The position numbers were made by a program, and so were the translations under genes. Positions 1-8,446 of a stretch of 30,002 nucleotides of DNA are shown here, piece by piece (position 1 is the stretch's first letter; each line of letters begins with the position of its first letter). The notes beneath the pieces are model-generated. The model worked only from the letters and a program-made list of their open reading frames with translations, ran no database searches and was not told the DNA's origin. The stretch is taken from the NCBI GenBank assembly GCA_910585605.1, contig CAJUFL010000048.1, positions 1 through 30,002 on the forward strand. The letters are read 5' to 3'. The stretch is from an uncultured Lachnospiraceae bacterium (GTDB lineage: Bacteria; Bacillota; Clostridia; Lachnospirales; Lachnospiraceae).

Positions 1-31
1 AAAAGTACACTTTTTAGTTTGGGAGGATGCT

Positions 32-1012
32 ATGGATAGAGTAAACAAATTTATTGAAATTTACAAAACTTGTAGTAATGGTACGAATGAGGAAAAGTAT
101 TTGCGAATTAAAAATGGAGAATTAACACTTCCGCGATATGTAGATGTAGAATTAACTAATATGTGTAATTTTAAGTGCTGTTTTTGTCCAACAGGCACGA
201 AAAGTATGCAAAGAATTAAGGGCTATATGTCTGAAGAAGTGGTAAACGCACTTATTGCAAATATACGGAAATATAAAATTCCCGGAGTAAGATTTATTCG
301 ATGGGGAGAACCTACATTACATCCACACTATATTGAAATTATGCAACGTGTAAAAACGGCAGGTGCATTTGTCCATATCAATACAAATGGTTCACTATTA
401 GATGAGGAGCAAATTGCGAAATTAATTGACATGCAGCTTGATAGCATAAAATTTTCATTTCAGGGAGCGGATGAAGGAACATATAATGAAATGAGAGAAG
501 GTGGTGACTATCATCATCTTTTAGGTGTTATTAAAAAAATGGCAGAAATGCGAGGAGACAGTCCATTACCATATATTCAAATTTCTACAACGCTGACAGG
601 TGAGACAGCAGATCAAATTAATAGTTTTAAGCACGATATTGAAAATTATTGTGATTATTACAATGTGGGCTACACAAAATTAAATCATTTAAATGTTGAC
701 AACATGAATATAGATGACGAAGAAAAGGAAAAAATAAAATATCTTCAGGAACATGAAAAAATAAACCATGTATATAATCCTGTTTGTGTAGAGGCGTTTG
801 ATAAACTATCTGTTAACTGGAATGGTGATGTAACGTTATGTTGCGGTGATTATGATAATTTTCTGATTGTTGGTAATATATTGGATGCGGATTTGAAACA
901 AATATTTACGGGGAGAGCTGCAAATCAATACAGGGAAATTATTGCAAAGGGACAGTACGGAAAAATTAAATGTTGTAGTACATGCTATGAGACTATGCCA
1001 CTCACAAAGTAA
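32..1012 (+). CDS. Radical SAM/SPASM domain protein
   Basis: This is a probable iron-sulphur enzyme that cleaves S-adenosylmethionine to start radical chemistry. The cluster-binding motif CxxxCxxC is seen as C45-NFK-C49-CF-C52, followed by a GEPTLHP segment (the family's GGEP-like SAM-binding loop) near residue 104. The C-terminal third carries further cysteines (VC near 253, CC near 273, CCSTC near 315), which suggests a SPASM-type auxiliary cluster domain. At 326 residues it is of normal size for a SPASM protein and seems intact. Start chosen at 32 because GGGAGG lies 7 bases upstream. No peptide substrate or partner gene is visible next to it, so its substrate cannot be named; peptide maturation or anaerobic sulphatase-like activation are family possibilities only. 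Confidence 0.85.
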   Translation: MDRVNKFIEIYKTCSNGTNEEKYLRIKNGELTLPRYVDVELTNMCNFKCCFCPTGTKSMQRIKGYMSEEVVNALIANIRKYKIPGVRFIRWGEPTLHPHYIEIMQRVKTAGAFVHINTNGSLLDEEQIAKLIDMQLDSIKFSFQGADEGTYNEMREGGDYHHLLGVIKKMAEMRGDSPLPYIQISTTLTGETADQINSFKHDIENYCDYYNVGYTKLNHLNVDNMNIDDEEKEKIKYLQEHEKINHVYNPVCVEAFDKLSVNWNGDVTLCCGDYDNFLIVGNILDADLKQIFTGRAANQYREIIAKGQYGKIKCCSTCYETMPLTK

Positions 1013-1284
1013 TATTTTCCAAATATTATGTTGCTGTTGTTTCCCCTTTGATGAATCATATCTTAATTTGATACTTTTAGCAGATGTTTTTCTCAATGAA
1101 AATGGAAAATTGCATAATGTTAGAAAAATGGTGGGAGTTATCAAAACCAATGTAGGAAAGATTTTTATATTAGTCAGGTTTGTAGTGGTGAAGCAAAAAA
1201 CTTGTTAATGATGGGGTTTAAATTTCCGAAGTTTTGCTACATGGTAGATTTACGGAAGGAGACATTATTTAGATGGGAGTTGGC
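1013..1284 (+). other. Gene-poor gap with a possible coding remnant
   Basis: No convincing gene is present. One + frame is open without a good start from about 1117 to a TGA at 1285-1287 and reads KNLLMMGFKFPKFCYMVDLR near its end, which looks like the C-terminus of a decayed protein of unknown family. Its stop overlaps the ATG at 1285 of the DinB-like gene (ATGA), as if the two were once coupled. No terminator hairpin was found after the radical SAM gene. Confidence 0.4.
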
Positions 1285-1806
1285 ATGAACCAAAATACTT
1301 TAACCAAGATTATTGAAGAACAGACAAACAGAGCATTATGGGAAGTGAAAAATGTAATTGATTGCGTTTCGGAGGAATTATGGAATAAGAAATATTGTGA
1401 GATGTCCTGCTGGAAGCACATATACCATATGTTGCATTCACTGGATTTATGGTATATCAACCCAAGAGATAAGAATTTTCGTGAACCGGATATTCATGAA
1501 AAAGATTTGAATGATTTAGATATTGTTTCCCATAAGGTTGTTTCACGAAAAGAGATTGAATCTTATTTTTCATGCATTGAAACGAAAATTCGTGCGTACA
1601 TATCTGAATTGACTGACGAACAATTGCTAGAATATCCTTCAGAGTGTGAATATTGTAAGTTTACTTTGATTTTGGCGCAGTTTAGGCATTTACATAGTCA
1701 TATGGGAATGATCATGGGGTTTGTGATTAATGATACGGGTTTATGGCCTAGGGTTTTAGGGTTAGAAAACCCTTTTCCGGATGGGCAGTATGATAAATAT
1801 TTATAG
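1285..1806 (+). CDS. DinB-like / DUF664-type four-helix protein
   Basis: This is a 173-residue protein of the DinB/YfiT-like superfamily, whose members are four-helix-bundle, often metal-binding proteins linked to thiol or stress metabolism. Seen here: an N-terminal amphipathic helix, the WKHIYHMLHSLDLWY segment near residue 45 that resembles the family's first helix with its histidine, and FRHLHSHMGMIMG near 140 with the paired histidines expected for a metal site. Start is either 1273 (AAGGAG 11 bases upstream) or 1285 (GGGAG 5-6 bases upstream and overlap with an upstream stop); 1285 gives the usual N-terminus. The substrate is unknown. It could instead be an uncharacterised DUF in the same fold. 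Confidence 0.65.
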   Translation: MNQNTLTKIIEEQTNRALWEVKNVIDCVSEELWNKKYCEMSCWKHIYHMLHSLDLWYINPRDKNFREPDIHEKDLNDLDIVSHKVVSRKEIESYFSCIETKIRAYISELTDEQLLEYPSECEYCKFTLILAQFRHLHSHMGMIMGFVINDTGLWPRVLGLENPFPDGQYDKYL

Positions 1807-1904
1807 GGGAATTCTTTTGGAATTGTAGGGAGGAAACAACGTTTTAACCGATATGGGTACTAAAATTATAGGTACTGTTAAGAAGCAGGAAGGAAGATTT
1901 ACTG

Positions 1905-2231
1905 ATGTTGGCTGATGAATTTATTGAGAAACATTGGTATACAACAACAATGATTATTCGGGGCAAAGAAATTGATTTGACTCAAACTGAGGGATCCTAT
2001 TTTAGTAAAGGAGAAGATATCATTGGTTTGATTCATGAACCCAAAGACAGAAAACTTCAAAAGGTTGTCCTCATAACAACAAATGATAATATTAATGCAA
2101 TTAGATTTTATCAAAAAAGAGGATTTGATATGGCGCATTTGTTTCATAACGCTTTAGATATGTCAAGAAAAATAAAGCCAGAAATCCCCTTAAGCTGTGC
2201 TATGTGTTTTTGCAGTAAATGGAGAAAATAG
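1905..2231 (+). pseudogene. GNAT N-acetyltransferase with its middle deleted
   Basis: The reading frame begins and ends like a GNAT acetyltransferase but lacks the catalytic core. Residues 1-40 match the usual N-terminus (DEFIEKHWYTTTMIIRG). Residues 48-95 match the C-terminal part, with NDNINAIRFYQKRGFDMAH, the classic end of the acetyl-CoA fold. Between GEDIIGL and KLQKVVLIT about 40 residues are missing, including the strand and RGxGxG/A loop that hold acetyl-CoA. The last 12 residues are unlike the family, so the C-terminus is also lost. The deletion keeps frame, so a 108-residue product could still be made, but acetyl transfer is not expected. AGGAAGG precedes the ATG. Family assignment is from recalled motifs. 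Confidence 0.65.
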
Positions 2232-2431
2232 AAAACAATCTAAAAGGCGAATTAGAATTTTTGTGCTATCTGCATAGGAGGCGTTATCCTGCCGTAATTC
2301 CTGTTACATCCAATTCAGGTGAACTTGTTGTTACACTTGATTCAATTTGGGAAAATATTATGCAAGTGTTTTTAAGGGGGCTGACGGAAATTCTATTGAA
2401 GATACCGAATGTAGCGACTATTGCGAGTAAA
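2219..2431 (+). pseudogene. Phosphotransferase (APH/choline kinase-like) remnant, frameshifted
   Basis: The frame reads ELEFLCYLHRRRYPAVIPV and then GELVVTLDSIW, which resembles the N-lobe of APH-type small-molecule kinases (the part that precedes the hinge). At the G-run 2349-2351 one G appears to be missing: reading on in the next frame restores GKYYASVFKGADGNSIEDTE, which continues the same family pattern. Homology stops at about 2431, where an antisense relaxase remnant begins, so this is the left stump of a gene cut by a mobile element or rearrangement. The active-site lobe (HxDxxxxN) is absent. Assignment rests on pattern memory. Confidence 0.5.
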
Positions 2432-2655
2432 ACATGGATATGGAGATTGCGCTGTCCTTTGTCGTTCTCGCTGCCATGGATTGCCCCGCATTCTCTTGCC
2501 AACAAAATTCCTCTGCACATAATCCCTCGCAACTTTCTCTGCAAGTTCATAACTCCATTCGCTGGGGAGTAACGCGTTTAACATTCTTGCAAGCTGTGGT
2601 TTCTGCCCTTTCTCTGACAGTTCAACGGCATTCCATAAAGTGGAGTGGTCAAATG
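2432..2655 (-). pseudogene. mobA-like: MobA/MobL-type relaxase fragment, frameshifted
   Basis: On the - strand one frame reads FDHSTLWNAVELSEKGQKPQ and then LPSEWSYELAEKVARDYVQ, matching the N-terminal region of MobA/MobL conjugative relaxases. After FVGK the match moves to the next frame: HGSENDKGQRNLHIHVLL, the HxH metal-binding motif of the relaxase active site. So at least one frameshift lies at about 2480-2500. Both ends are lost, the left at about 2432 against a phosphotransferase stump. This is what remains of a mobilisable element that sat here. It cannot encode an active relaxase. Confidence 0.7.
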
Positions 2656-2771
2656 CCGGGAACTGTTAATCAAAAGGATTCTCCAAGATATTTTTAGAAA
2701 ACAAATGTGAGTTTTGTCGAAAAGGAAAAAGTTTGTTATTTTTAAATTTGGCTTCAAAATAGCTTTTTTTA

Positions 2772-2802
2772 TTAAGACACATATATGCAAACTTGCTATA
2801 AT
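2772..2802 (+). promoter_or_regulatory. Promoter of the AraC-ClpP pair
   Basis: A perfect -10 (TATAAT, 2797-2802) sits 26 bases before the AraC-type start codon. The best -35 is TTAAGA at 2772-2777 with a long 19-base spacer, so activity may need an activator, perhaps the AraC protein itself. No other gene lies between. Confidence 0.55.
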
Positions 2803-2828
2803 AGATAAGAACGTAAGGAGGATACACA

Positions 2829-3251
2829 ATGAGAGAACAAAAGGAAATTATACAAGATGTTATAGATTATATTGAGAAAAATTTAGAGAAAGAAATGAAC
2901 TTAGATCATATATCAAAAAAGATTGGTTATTCCAAATTCTATCTTAATCGTTTGTTTGCAGAGTATACAGGAATTACAATATATAAATATTTACAAAACC
3001 GTAGACTTACTGTTGCGGCTGAAAAGCTGGTTAAAACAGATAAACCAATATTGCAAATTGCGTATGAAGCCGGATATGATACGCAGCAATCATTTTCATT
3101 TGCTTTTAAGCAAGTGTATTTATATCCACCTAAAATTTATAGGGATATTGGAATTTTTATGCCAAAAAAAAACAAGATATCTATGTACTTTTCTTATATC
3201 TCTAGTCACAAATTTGTTACGAAAATCAGAATGAAGGAGATTGCTGCATGA
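2829..3251 (+). CDS. AraC-family regulator, DNA-binding domain only
   Basis: This is a 140-residue transcription factor consisting of little more than the double helix-turn-helix of the AraC/XylS family. The first HTH is at about residues 22-45 (LDHISKKIGYSKFYLNRLF) and the second at about 75-100 (ILQIAYEAGYDTQQSFSFAF), ending in the family's YPPKIYR variant of the P-x-x-Y-R close. There is no ligand-binding half, as in MarA/SoxS-type regulators. The remaining 30 residues are basic and unrecognised. AAGGAGG lies 9 bases before the ATG. Its stop overlaps the clpP start (ATGA), so the two are translated together, which suggests the regulator controls the protease gene or that the protease removes the regulator. 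Confidence 0.85.
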   Translation: MREQKEIIQDVIDYIEKNLEKEMNLDHISKKIGYSKFYLNRLFAEYTGITIYKYLQNRRLTVAAEKLVKTDKPILQIAYEAGYDTQQSFSFAFKQVYLYPPKIYRDIGIFMPKKNKISMYFSYISSHKFVTKIRMKEIAA

Positions 3252-3838
3252 GTACGGTTCCGTATGTTATTGAACAAACAAGCCGTGGAGAAAGAAGTTA
3301 TGATATTTTTTCACGGTTACTATCCGACAGAATTATTTTTTTGGGGGAAGAAGTAAGTGACGTGTCAGCCAGTTTGATTATTGCTCAAATGTTGTTTTTA
3401 GAAGCACAATCCCCCGAAAAAGACATTCAGTTTTATATAAATAGTCCTGGCGGTTCTGTATCAGCCGGTTTTGCTATTTATGATACCATGCAATATATTA
3501 AATGTGATGTTTCGACTATTTGTATTGGTCTTGCTGCCAGTTTTGGAGCTTTTTTATTAGCCGGTGGTACGAAAGGAAAACGTATCGCTTTGCCAAATGC
3601 AGAAATAATGATACACCAACCAGCAATTCATGGAAATGGTATTCAAGGACAGGCAACAGATATACAGATAGCATCCGATCATATTCAAAAAAGCAAAGAA
3701 CGCTTAAACTCTGTTTTAGCGAGGAATACCGGAAAAAGCATTGAAGAAATTTCTCTTGCGACAGAACGTGATAATTATATGTCGGCAACAGAAGCAGTGG
3801 ATTTTGGATTAATTGATAAAATTATAGATAAGCGGTGA
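3248..3838 (+). CDS. clpP: ATP-dependent Clp protease proteolytic subunit (accessory ClpP)
   Basis: This encodes a serine peptidase of the ClpP family, which forms a barrel that degrades proteins fed by a Clp ATPase in the cytoplasm. The catalytic triad is visible: S98 in AASFGAF, H123 in MIHQP and D175 in ATERDNYMS. Conserved YINSPGGSVSAG lines the oxyanion loop. Length (196) is normal and no residue is missing. It overlaps the AraC gene by 4 bases (ATGA) with GAAGGAG 8 bases upstream. The AT-rich context and lack of clpX or tig beside it suggest an extra paralogue rather than the housekeeping copy. A terminator follows at 3910-3935. Confidence 0.93.
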   Translation: MSTVPYVIEQTSRGERSYDIFSRLLSDRIIFLGEEVSDVSASLIIAQMLFLEAQSPEKDIQFYINSPGGSVSAGFAIYDTMQYIKCDVSTICIGLAASFGAFLLAGGTKGKRIALPNAEIMIHQPAIHGNGIQGQATDIQIASDHIQKSKERLNSVLARNTGKSIEEISLATERDNYMSATEAVDFGLIDKIIDKR

Positions 3839-3909
3839 TATGTTTTGAATAAAAGGTGAACAAACTTGTAAAAGCTAGTAAGGGTGCGAACAAAAATCCG
3901 GACTGCCAT

Positions 3910-3935
3910 AAGACTCTGAAAGGGGTCTTTTTTTC
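3910..3935 (+). terminator. Terminator after clpP
   Basis: A 7-bp stem AAGACTC/GGGTCTT (one T.G pair) with a 6-base loop is followed by a T-tract. It closes the AraC-ClpP unit. Confidence 0.75.
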
Positions 3936-4197
3936 TGTGTTCTTAAGGAAAAAATCAATTGCATTAGAAGGGATTCGCTAAACATACCTATATATTTTAG
4001 GAAAAGCCGTAGAAAAAGGAGAGCTTGAATGATATAATGTGTTGGCTTACAGAGTAGTGAAATATAGAACGGAAGTGTTATTTAACCGTGAATAACATAT
4101 TTGCAACGTAGAGTTGACAATGTGCAATTCAGAAAAGATAGATAGTTACAACCTAATTTGATAAGATTGACCCATCAAAATCAAGGGGGACACCTAT
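3936..4197 (+). promoter_or_regulatory. Intergenic gap with an extended -10 promoter
   Basis: No gene was seen in this stretch. An extended -10 element TGATATAAT is at 4030-4038, and a TTGACA is at 4114-4119 without a good partner -10. Either could start the XRE gene at 4198, giving a leader of 50-150 bases. Confidence 0.4.
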
Positions 4198-4980
4198 ATG
4201 ACATTTGGAGAAAAATTGTTTAAGTTAAGAAAAGAAAAAGGATTTTCACAGGAAGCGCTTGCTGAACAAGTCGGAACAACCAGACAGGCAATTAGCAAGT
4301 GGGAAAACAATCAAGGATTTCCAGAAACGGAGAAGTTATTGCAATTATCTAATCTTTTTGAAATATCCATAGACTTTCTGCTGAAAGATGAAAAATCTTC
4401 TAATGATGTAAATGAGAAAGGCTATTATGTAAGCAAAGAAATGGCAACAGGGTACATTGCAAATCAGAAAAAAGTAAGCAGCTATATTGGTATGGGATTT
4501 ATGTTTTGGGCATTGGCTGGAATACCTTATGTCATGTTTACAGCTAATTTGACATGGCGTTTTTTGGGAATGGCGATTTTCATTATTGTAGGCATTGGTT
4601 CTTTTGTTTTAGGGTCATTTTCAGAGGAACAGAAATATAAAGTTTTGAAAGAAGAGCCACTGATATTGGACTATGGGTATCTGAAAGAATTATCTAAAGG
4701 ATATCAAGCAAAAAGGGGAATTTATGTTGCACTGTTTGTTCCAAGTATTATTTTATTTATAATTGGTATTTTGGCTATTTCCTTAACTATGAGCGGGAAA
4801 TTTGCTTGGTGTGAATACCATTCATTTGTGTTTTTGGGATTTGCAATGGGACTTTTCGGCTTTTGTTATTGTGCCGGAGTTATTGACGCTTATGAGCTGT
4901 TGATTAAAAACGAAGAATATTCCTCACGTTTATCCTTTAAGATAAAACATAAAATAAAAGATAAAATCAATAATCTTTAA
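4198..4980 (+). CDS. XRE-family regulator with a membrane domain
   Basis: Residues 5-60 form a Cro/CI-type helix-turn-helix (EKLFKLRKEKGFSQEALAEQ, then TTRQAISKWENNQGFPE). The rest is hydrophobic with about four predicted membrane helices (near 95-113, 118-138, 175-196 and 205-228). Proteins of this layout are common in Firmicutes and are thought to sense membrane or envelope states and repress nearby genes, but no target is evident here. The 260-residue gene is intact. AAGGGGG lies 11 bases upstream of the ATG. A hairpin with a T-tract follows at 5047-5072. Confidence 0.8.
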   Translation: MTFGEKLFKLRKEKGFSQEALAEQVGTTRQAISKWENNQGFPETEKLLQLSNLFEISIDFLLKDEKSSNDVNEKGYYVSKEMATGYIANQKKVSSYIGMGFMFWALAGIPYVMFTANLTWRFLGMAIFIIVGIGSFVLGSFSEEQKYKVLKEEPLILDYGYLKELSKGYQAKRGIYVALFVPSIILFIIGILAISLTMSGKFAWCEYHSFVFLGFAMGLFGFCYCAGVIDAYELLIKNEEYSSRLSFKIKHKIKDKINNL

Positions 4981-5046
4981 TCGTGTCAATCCTTTGAATT
5001 ATGCAAACACGGTTGTCAACAATGTACAGATTCATACTTAAGAAAG

Positions 5047-5072
5047 AGGGATTGTTTCGACAGTCCTTTTTT
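5047..5072 (+). terminator. Terminator after the XRE membrane regulator
   Basis: A 9-bp stem with two G.T pairs (AGGGATTGT against ACAGTCCTT) is closed by a TTCG tetraloop and followed by TTTT. Confidence 0.75.
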
Positions 5073-5460
5073 CATGCCTTGAAACTTACAATTAAAGGAA
5101 ACTTAGGACGTTCGTACTTAACTAACTCCCCAACTTCTATACAGAGATACCAACATAATTTATAATTTTCTCTTTTACTTTTCTTTCATTATTTTATATA
5201 ATGGATAACAGACGTGCAATTCGCAGATATATTATGCATAAAAGTGTTAGGTGGTTATAGGATAAGCAGGGAGAAGAACGAAATTAAGAACGGGTTGTTT
5301 GCTGAACAGAATGATACAGATAATCTGTCAATACAGGATATATTGAATGATTCGATATAGATGGTACAAGATTTTTAGTCCATGTGAAAAATATAGAAAA
5401 TTGTGCATTTGTGAAGTATAATAGAGAAAAATTCTATATATGAGAGAGAGGAATTATATT
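5073..5460 (+). promoter_or_regulatory. Intergenic gap with a promoter for the zinc-ribbon genes
   Basis: No gene is supported. Short open stretches around 5200-5360 have no ribosome binding site or recognisable content. TATAAT is at 5417-5422, 38 bases before the likely start at 5461, with only a poor -35 upstream. Confidence 0.4.
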
Positions 5461-6555
5461 ATGGCGCTTATTAAATGTCAAAAATGTGGAAAAGAAATTT
5501 CAGATAGAGCAAAAAAATGTGTTGGCTGTGGCTGGGAAGTCAACTTAGGAATACAAAATACGAAAGAGGATGAGGCGGATTTTAATGATACATCCTCAAA
5601 TATATATATGTCTCATATTGAAGATGAACGTAAAAAGATGCTGATAGAAGCGGAACTTGAAATAGAGAAAATGAAAGAAGATGCAAGGAAAAAGATTGAA
5701 TTAATGAATGATTCCGCTAAAGTCATGGCATCACAAAAACAGAAAGAACTTGAATTAGAATATAAAAAAAGAGAGAAGGAACTTGTTCAGAAAAAAGAAT
5801 CTTTGGAAAAGGAACAAAAGGAATTAGAACGGGCAAAAAAAACACAAATTTCTAAGATGCAACATACAGTGGCATCTGAAAAGAAAATTACATTTCCAAG
5901 TGTTAATACTTTTGTTATGCTACTTCTTACTGTTATTATGGTATGTTTTATGGTCATAGTTTGGAGAAGATTGGATAAATTCTCTACAGAAATAGACTTT
6001 TTGGTAACTAATAATAATCAAATAAATTCTCAATTGCCCCAAAATGTGCTTGATGAAGAATTAGAAAGTACTGATAGTCAAGAAGATATTTCTAATAGTG
6101 ATTTAAAAAATGGTGTAGATGAGATTACTGGCGGTAAGGAAATAGAAATAGTTTCCGAAAATGGTGAAAATGCTAATGTGTCTGATGAACAGGTTACAAG
6201 CGATGAAAATTTTAATGTAAGTTTTGAGTATACTGGAAATGAGGTTAAGTATGATAGATTAATTATTTACATTAAAATAATTAATACTGGAAACACACCC
6301 TTTTTTTTAACTTCTCAAAAATTTCATTTTATAAATGATATAAGTATTGAAAAATATTATTCAGAATTAGATACAGAAATTCTTTCCGGGAAGTCCTCAT
6401 TGCTTGAAATTAGGTTTGATATAGATAAACTTAAGGCAGCAGGAATATCAACGATTGATAGCTTTACATATCAGTACAACATAGCAGAAGATGCAGATAG
6501 TAAGGATTTGATTCCGGGTGAAATTACATTTAATGAGTTAGGGATTACATATTAA
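5461..6555 (+). CDS. Zinc-ribbon, coiled-coil, single-pass membrane protein
   Basis: Read from the ATG at 5461, the 364-residue product starts with a zinc ribbon (CQKCGKEISDRAKKCVGCGW, two CxxC knuckles). A highly charged Lys/Glu-rich coiled coil follows at about 45-130. One membrane helix is near 150-170 (MLLLTVIMVCFMVIVW), then an acidic linker and a C-terminal beta-rich domain (about 225-364) resembling DUF4352-type extracytoplasmic domains. The 5461 start is preferred over 5440 because GAGAGG lies 8 bases upstream and the next gene starts with the same MALIKC. The ribbon side should be cytoplasmic. Function unknown. It is 15 bases from the next zinc-ribbon gene, which suggests one operon. 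Confidence 0.75.
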   Translation: MALIKCQKCGKEISDRAKKCVGCGWEVNLGIQNTKEDEADFNDTSSNIYMSHIEDERKKMLIEAELEIEKMKEDARKKIELMNDSAKVMASQKQKELELEYKKREKELVQKKESLEKEQKELERAKKTQISKMQHTVASEKKITFPSVNTFVMLLLTVIMVCFMVIVWRRLDKFSTEIDFLVTNNNQINSQLPQNVLDEELESTDSQEDISNSDLKNGVDEITGGKEIEIVSENGENANVSDEQVTSDENFNVSFEYTGNEVKYDRLIIYIKIINTGNTPFFLTSQKFHFINDISIEKYYSELDTEILSGKSSLLEIRFDIDKLKAAGISTIDSFTYQYNIAEDADSKDLIPGEITFNELGITY

Positions 6556-6570
6556 TTAGGAGGATATAAG

Positions 6571-8199
6571 ATGGCGTTAATTAAATGCCCTGAGTGCGGA
6601 AGGGAGATTTCAGATAAATCAAAGATATGTATACATTGCGGGTATCCGCTAGAAAATGAAAAAGATAAAAAGGAACTATGTGTAAAATGTCCTGAATGTG
6701 AAAATGAAATAGAGAACAAGGTGAAAAAATGCCCTTATTGTGGATATCCAATAGGTAAAAAGTTATATATTCAGAATACGATACAAGGTATTTCATTTCC
6801 TGAAAAACCTTTTTCTACCGGTAGTTTCCTGAATAAGAATAGTAGAATTATTGTCGCTATTAGTATTTTTTTAATTATTGTTTTAGGCGTTATGTTCTTT
6901 TTTTTGCAAGGGAAAAAACAAGCTTCAGGTGAAAAGATTGATGAGAAATCCCAATCCGTATCCGATTCTTTAGATATAGGCTTACAAAGTGAAAAAAGTG
7001 CGATTGAAAGCATGGTGAATGATTTTTTTGCGAAATTGCAAAAAGGGAATTGGGAAGGAACTCAAGAGTATCTTACGGAAAAATACAGTTATTTAGAGAG
7101 TAATCCATTTGGATTATCGACAGAAAGTAATATCAAAAAATTGTTTGAACATTATAACTATATTTTGATAGATTCTAAAGTGAATGATGAGAGAGATACT
7201 GCTTTTGTAAATATTGAAATTAGTCATCCTAATCAAATAGAACTATTGGAAGCCAGTATTGCGAATTTCAGTTTTAATGATGGAAATTCTATAGAGAATG
7301 GTTTTATGAATAAATTAGAAGATTCTGATATAGGAAATATGGTAACAAGTGGATCACTTAATTTAGTTAAAGTGGATGGTCAATGGAAAATAAACGTGGA
7401 TGATCTTTTTACTTCATGTATTTTTTATGGATTATCGGAAGAAACTTCCTTTGAAAAAATGGCAGAAAATCAAAAAAAGCAAGCTGAAGAAGATTTATAT
7501 ATTAAGGAGATGATAGATTTAGTTGATTATCGTGTTGGGATAATGGAAGGATATTCTGGTAAGGTTCCAGGTATCAATAATATTTCTATTAAAAATAATG
7601 GTGACAAGCAAATTGATTCCTTGACATTAGGCATAGATTTTTTAGATGAAAATGGAAATGTATCATTGTCAAAACAAATAACGATTTTGGGGGTATTTGA
7701 TAATCCAATTTCCGCTGGTTATTCATGGAAAATGGAGAAAGATAAATTTTTTGAAATAGAAAATGTTCCGGACAATATTGATTTGAATCGTGTAGTGGTG
7801 TCAATAAATGAAGCACAATTATCGAATGTTGATACCTCTATACATAGAACGCCGGAAGAAGAATATATTGATCAATATATTGAAGTTACAAACTATAATG
7901 TTGGTATGCACACTGGTTATAGGGGTAAAGAACCGGGGATAAGTGATGTGTCTATCAAAAATATTGGCGATAAGAATATTTCCGAACTAACACTAACTGT
8001 TTATTTTCAGGATGAAAATGGGAAAAATATAGCAGAAGATTCATTTATGTTCATAGGAGGTTATGGGGGCGGGGATACATTAAAAGCAAACTATTCGTGG
8101 AAGATGGAAAGCAATAGATATTATGAGTTTAAAAATCTTGCTGATGAGGTTGATATATCACGAAATAATGTAAAAGTTACAGAAATCAAATTTGAGTAG
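6571..8199 (+). CDS. Double zinc-ribbon membrane protein with a repeated C-terminal domain
   Basis: This 542-residue protein begins with two zinc ribbons in tandem (CPECGREISDKSKICIHCGY, then CPECENEIENKVKKCPYCGY), a single membrane helix at about 91-113, and an outside portion. That portion has an NTF2/DUF4878-like region (SAIESMVNDFFAKLQKGNWE, about 145-280) and two copies of a roughly 100-residue domain (about 308-425 and 430-542). The copies share YNVGM..GY.GK.PGI, SIKN.GDK and NYSWKM..NRYYEF-type motifs and are perhaps Ig-like. GGAGG lies 9 bases upstream. It is likely co-transcribed with the gene before it. The pair may form an envelope stress or signalling module; no enzymatic motif is seen. 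Confidence 0.75.
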   Translation: MALIKCPECGREISDKSKICIHCGYPLENEKDKKELCVKCPECENEIENKVKKCPYCGYPIGKKLYIQNTIQGISFPEKPFSTGSFLNKNSRIIVAISIFLIIVLGVMFFFLQGKKQASGEKIDEKSQSVSDSLDIGLQSEKSAIESMVNDFFAKLQKGNWEGTQEYLTEKYSYLESNPFGLSTESNIKKLFEHYNYILIDSKVNDERDTAFVNIEISHPNQIELLEASIANFSFNDGNSIENGFMNKLEDSDIGNMVTSGSLNLVKVDGQWKINVDDLFTSCIFYGLSEETSFEKMAENQKKQAEEDLYIKEMIDLVDYRVGIMEGYSGKVPGINNISIKNNGDKQIDSLTLGIDFLDENGNVSLSKQITILGVFDNPISAGYSWKMEKDKFFEIENVPDNIDLNRVVVSINEAQLSNVDTSIHRTPEEEYIDQYIEVTNYNVGMHTGYRGKEPGISDVSIKNIGDKNISELTLTVYFQDENGKNIAEDSFMFIGGYGGGDTLKANYSWKMESNRYYEFKNLADEVDISRNNVKVTEIKFE

Positions 8200-8227
8200 C
8201 TAAAATTATACGGCATACGCTAGTTTT

Positions 8228-8446
8228 TTGTATCTGGATAAGAATGAAGTGTTGAAGACTACGCTCCGTGTGAGTAGATATACTTATTGTTTGCATTGTG
8301 TATTAAGTGGAATGACCCCAAAGCATTTACTGTATTTAACGGGGCACTTGGATATTTGTGTTACTTTGAATATTTACACGCATGTAGACTTTGATAATGT
8401 CAAAAAAGAGGTTAAAAGCCTTGAAGAAGTTGTCCTGTCAATTCAG
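8228..8446 (+). pseudogene. int: Tyrosine integrase C-terminal remnant (left copy)
   Basis: The fragment reads SRYTYCLHCVLSGMTPKHLL and YLTGHLDICVTLNIYTHVDF, which is the last third of a Tn916-family integrase. The Y nucleophile region (NIYTHV) and GH motif are seen. The normal TPHVCRHTY has decayed to RVSRYTY: the active-site arginine may be kept but the neighbouring H is lost. The N-terminal two thirds are absent and there is no ribosome binding site. After about 8446 the family match ends. A second fragment of the same family is at 14118-14501. Confidence 0.75.

Noticed and set aside
5200..5360. Open frame containing AEQNDTDNLSIQDILNDSI
   Set aside because: Has no start codon with a binding site and no family resemblance.
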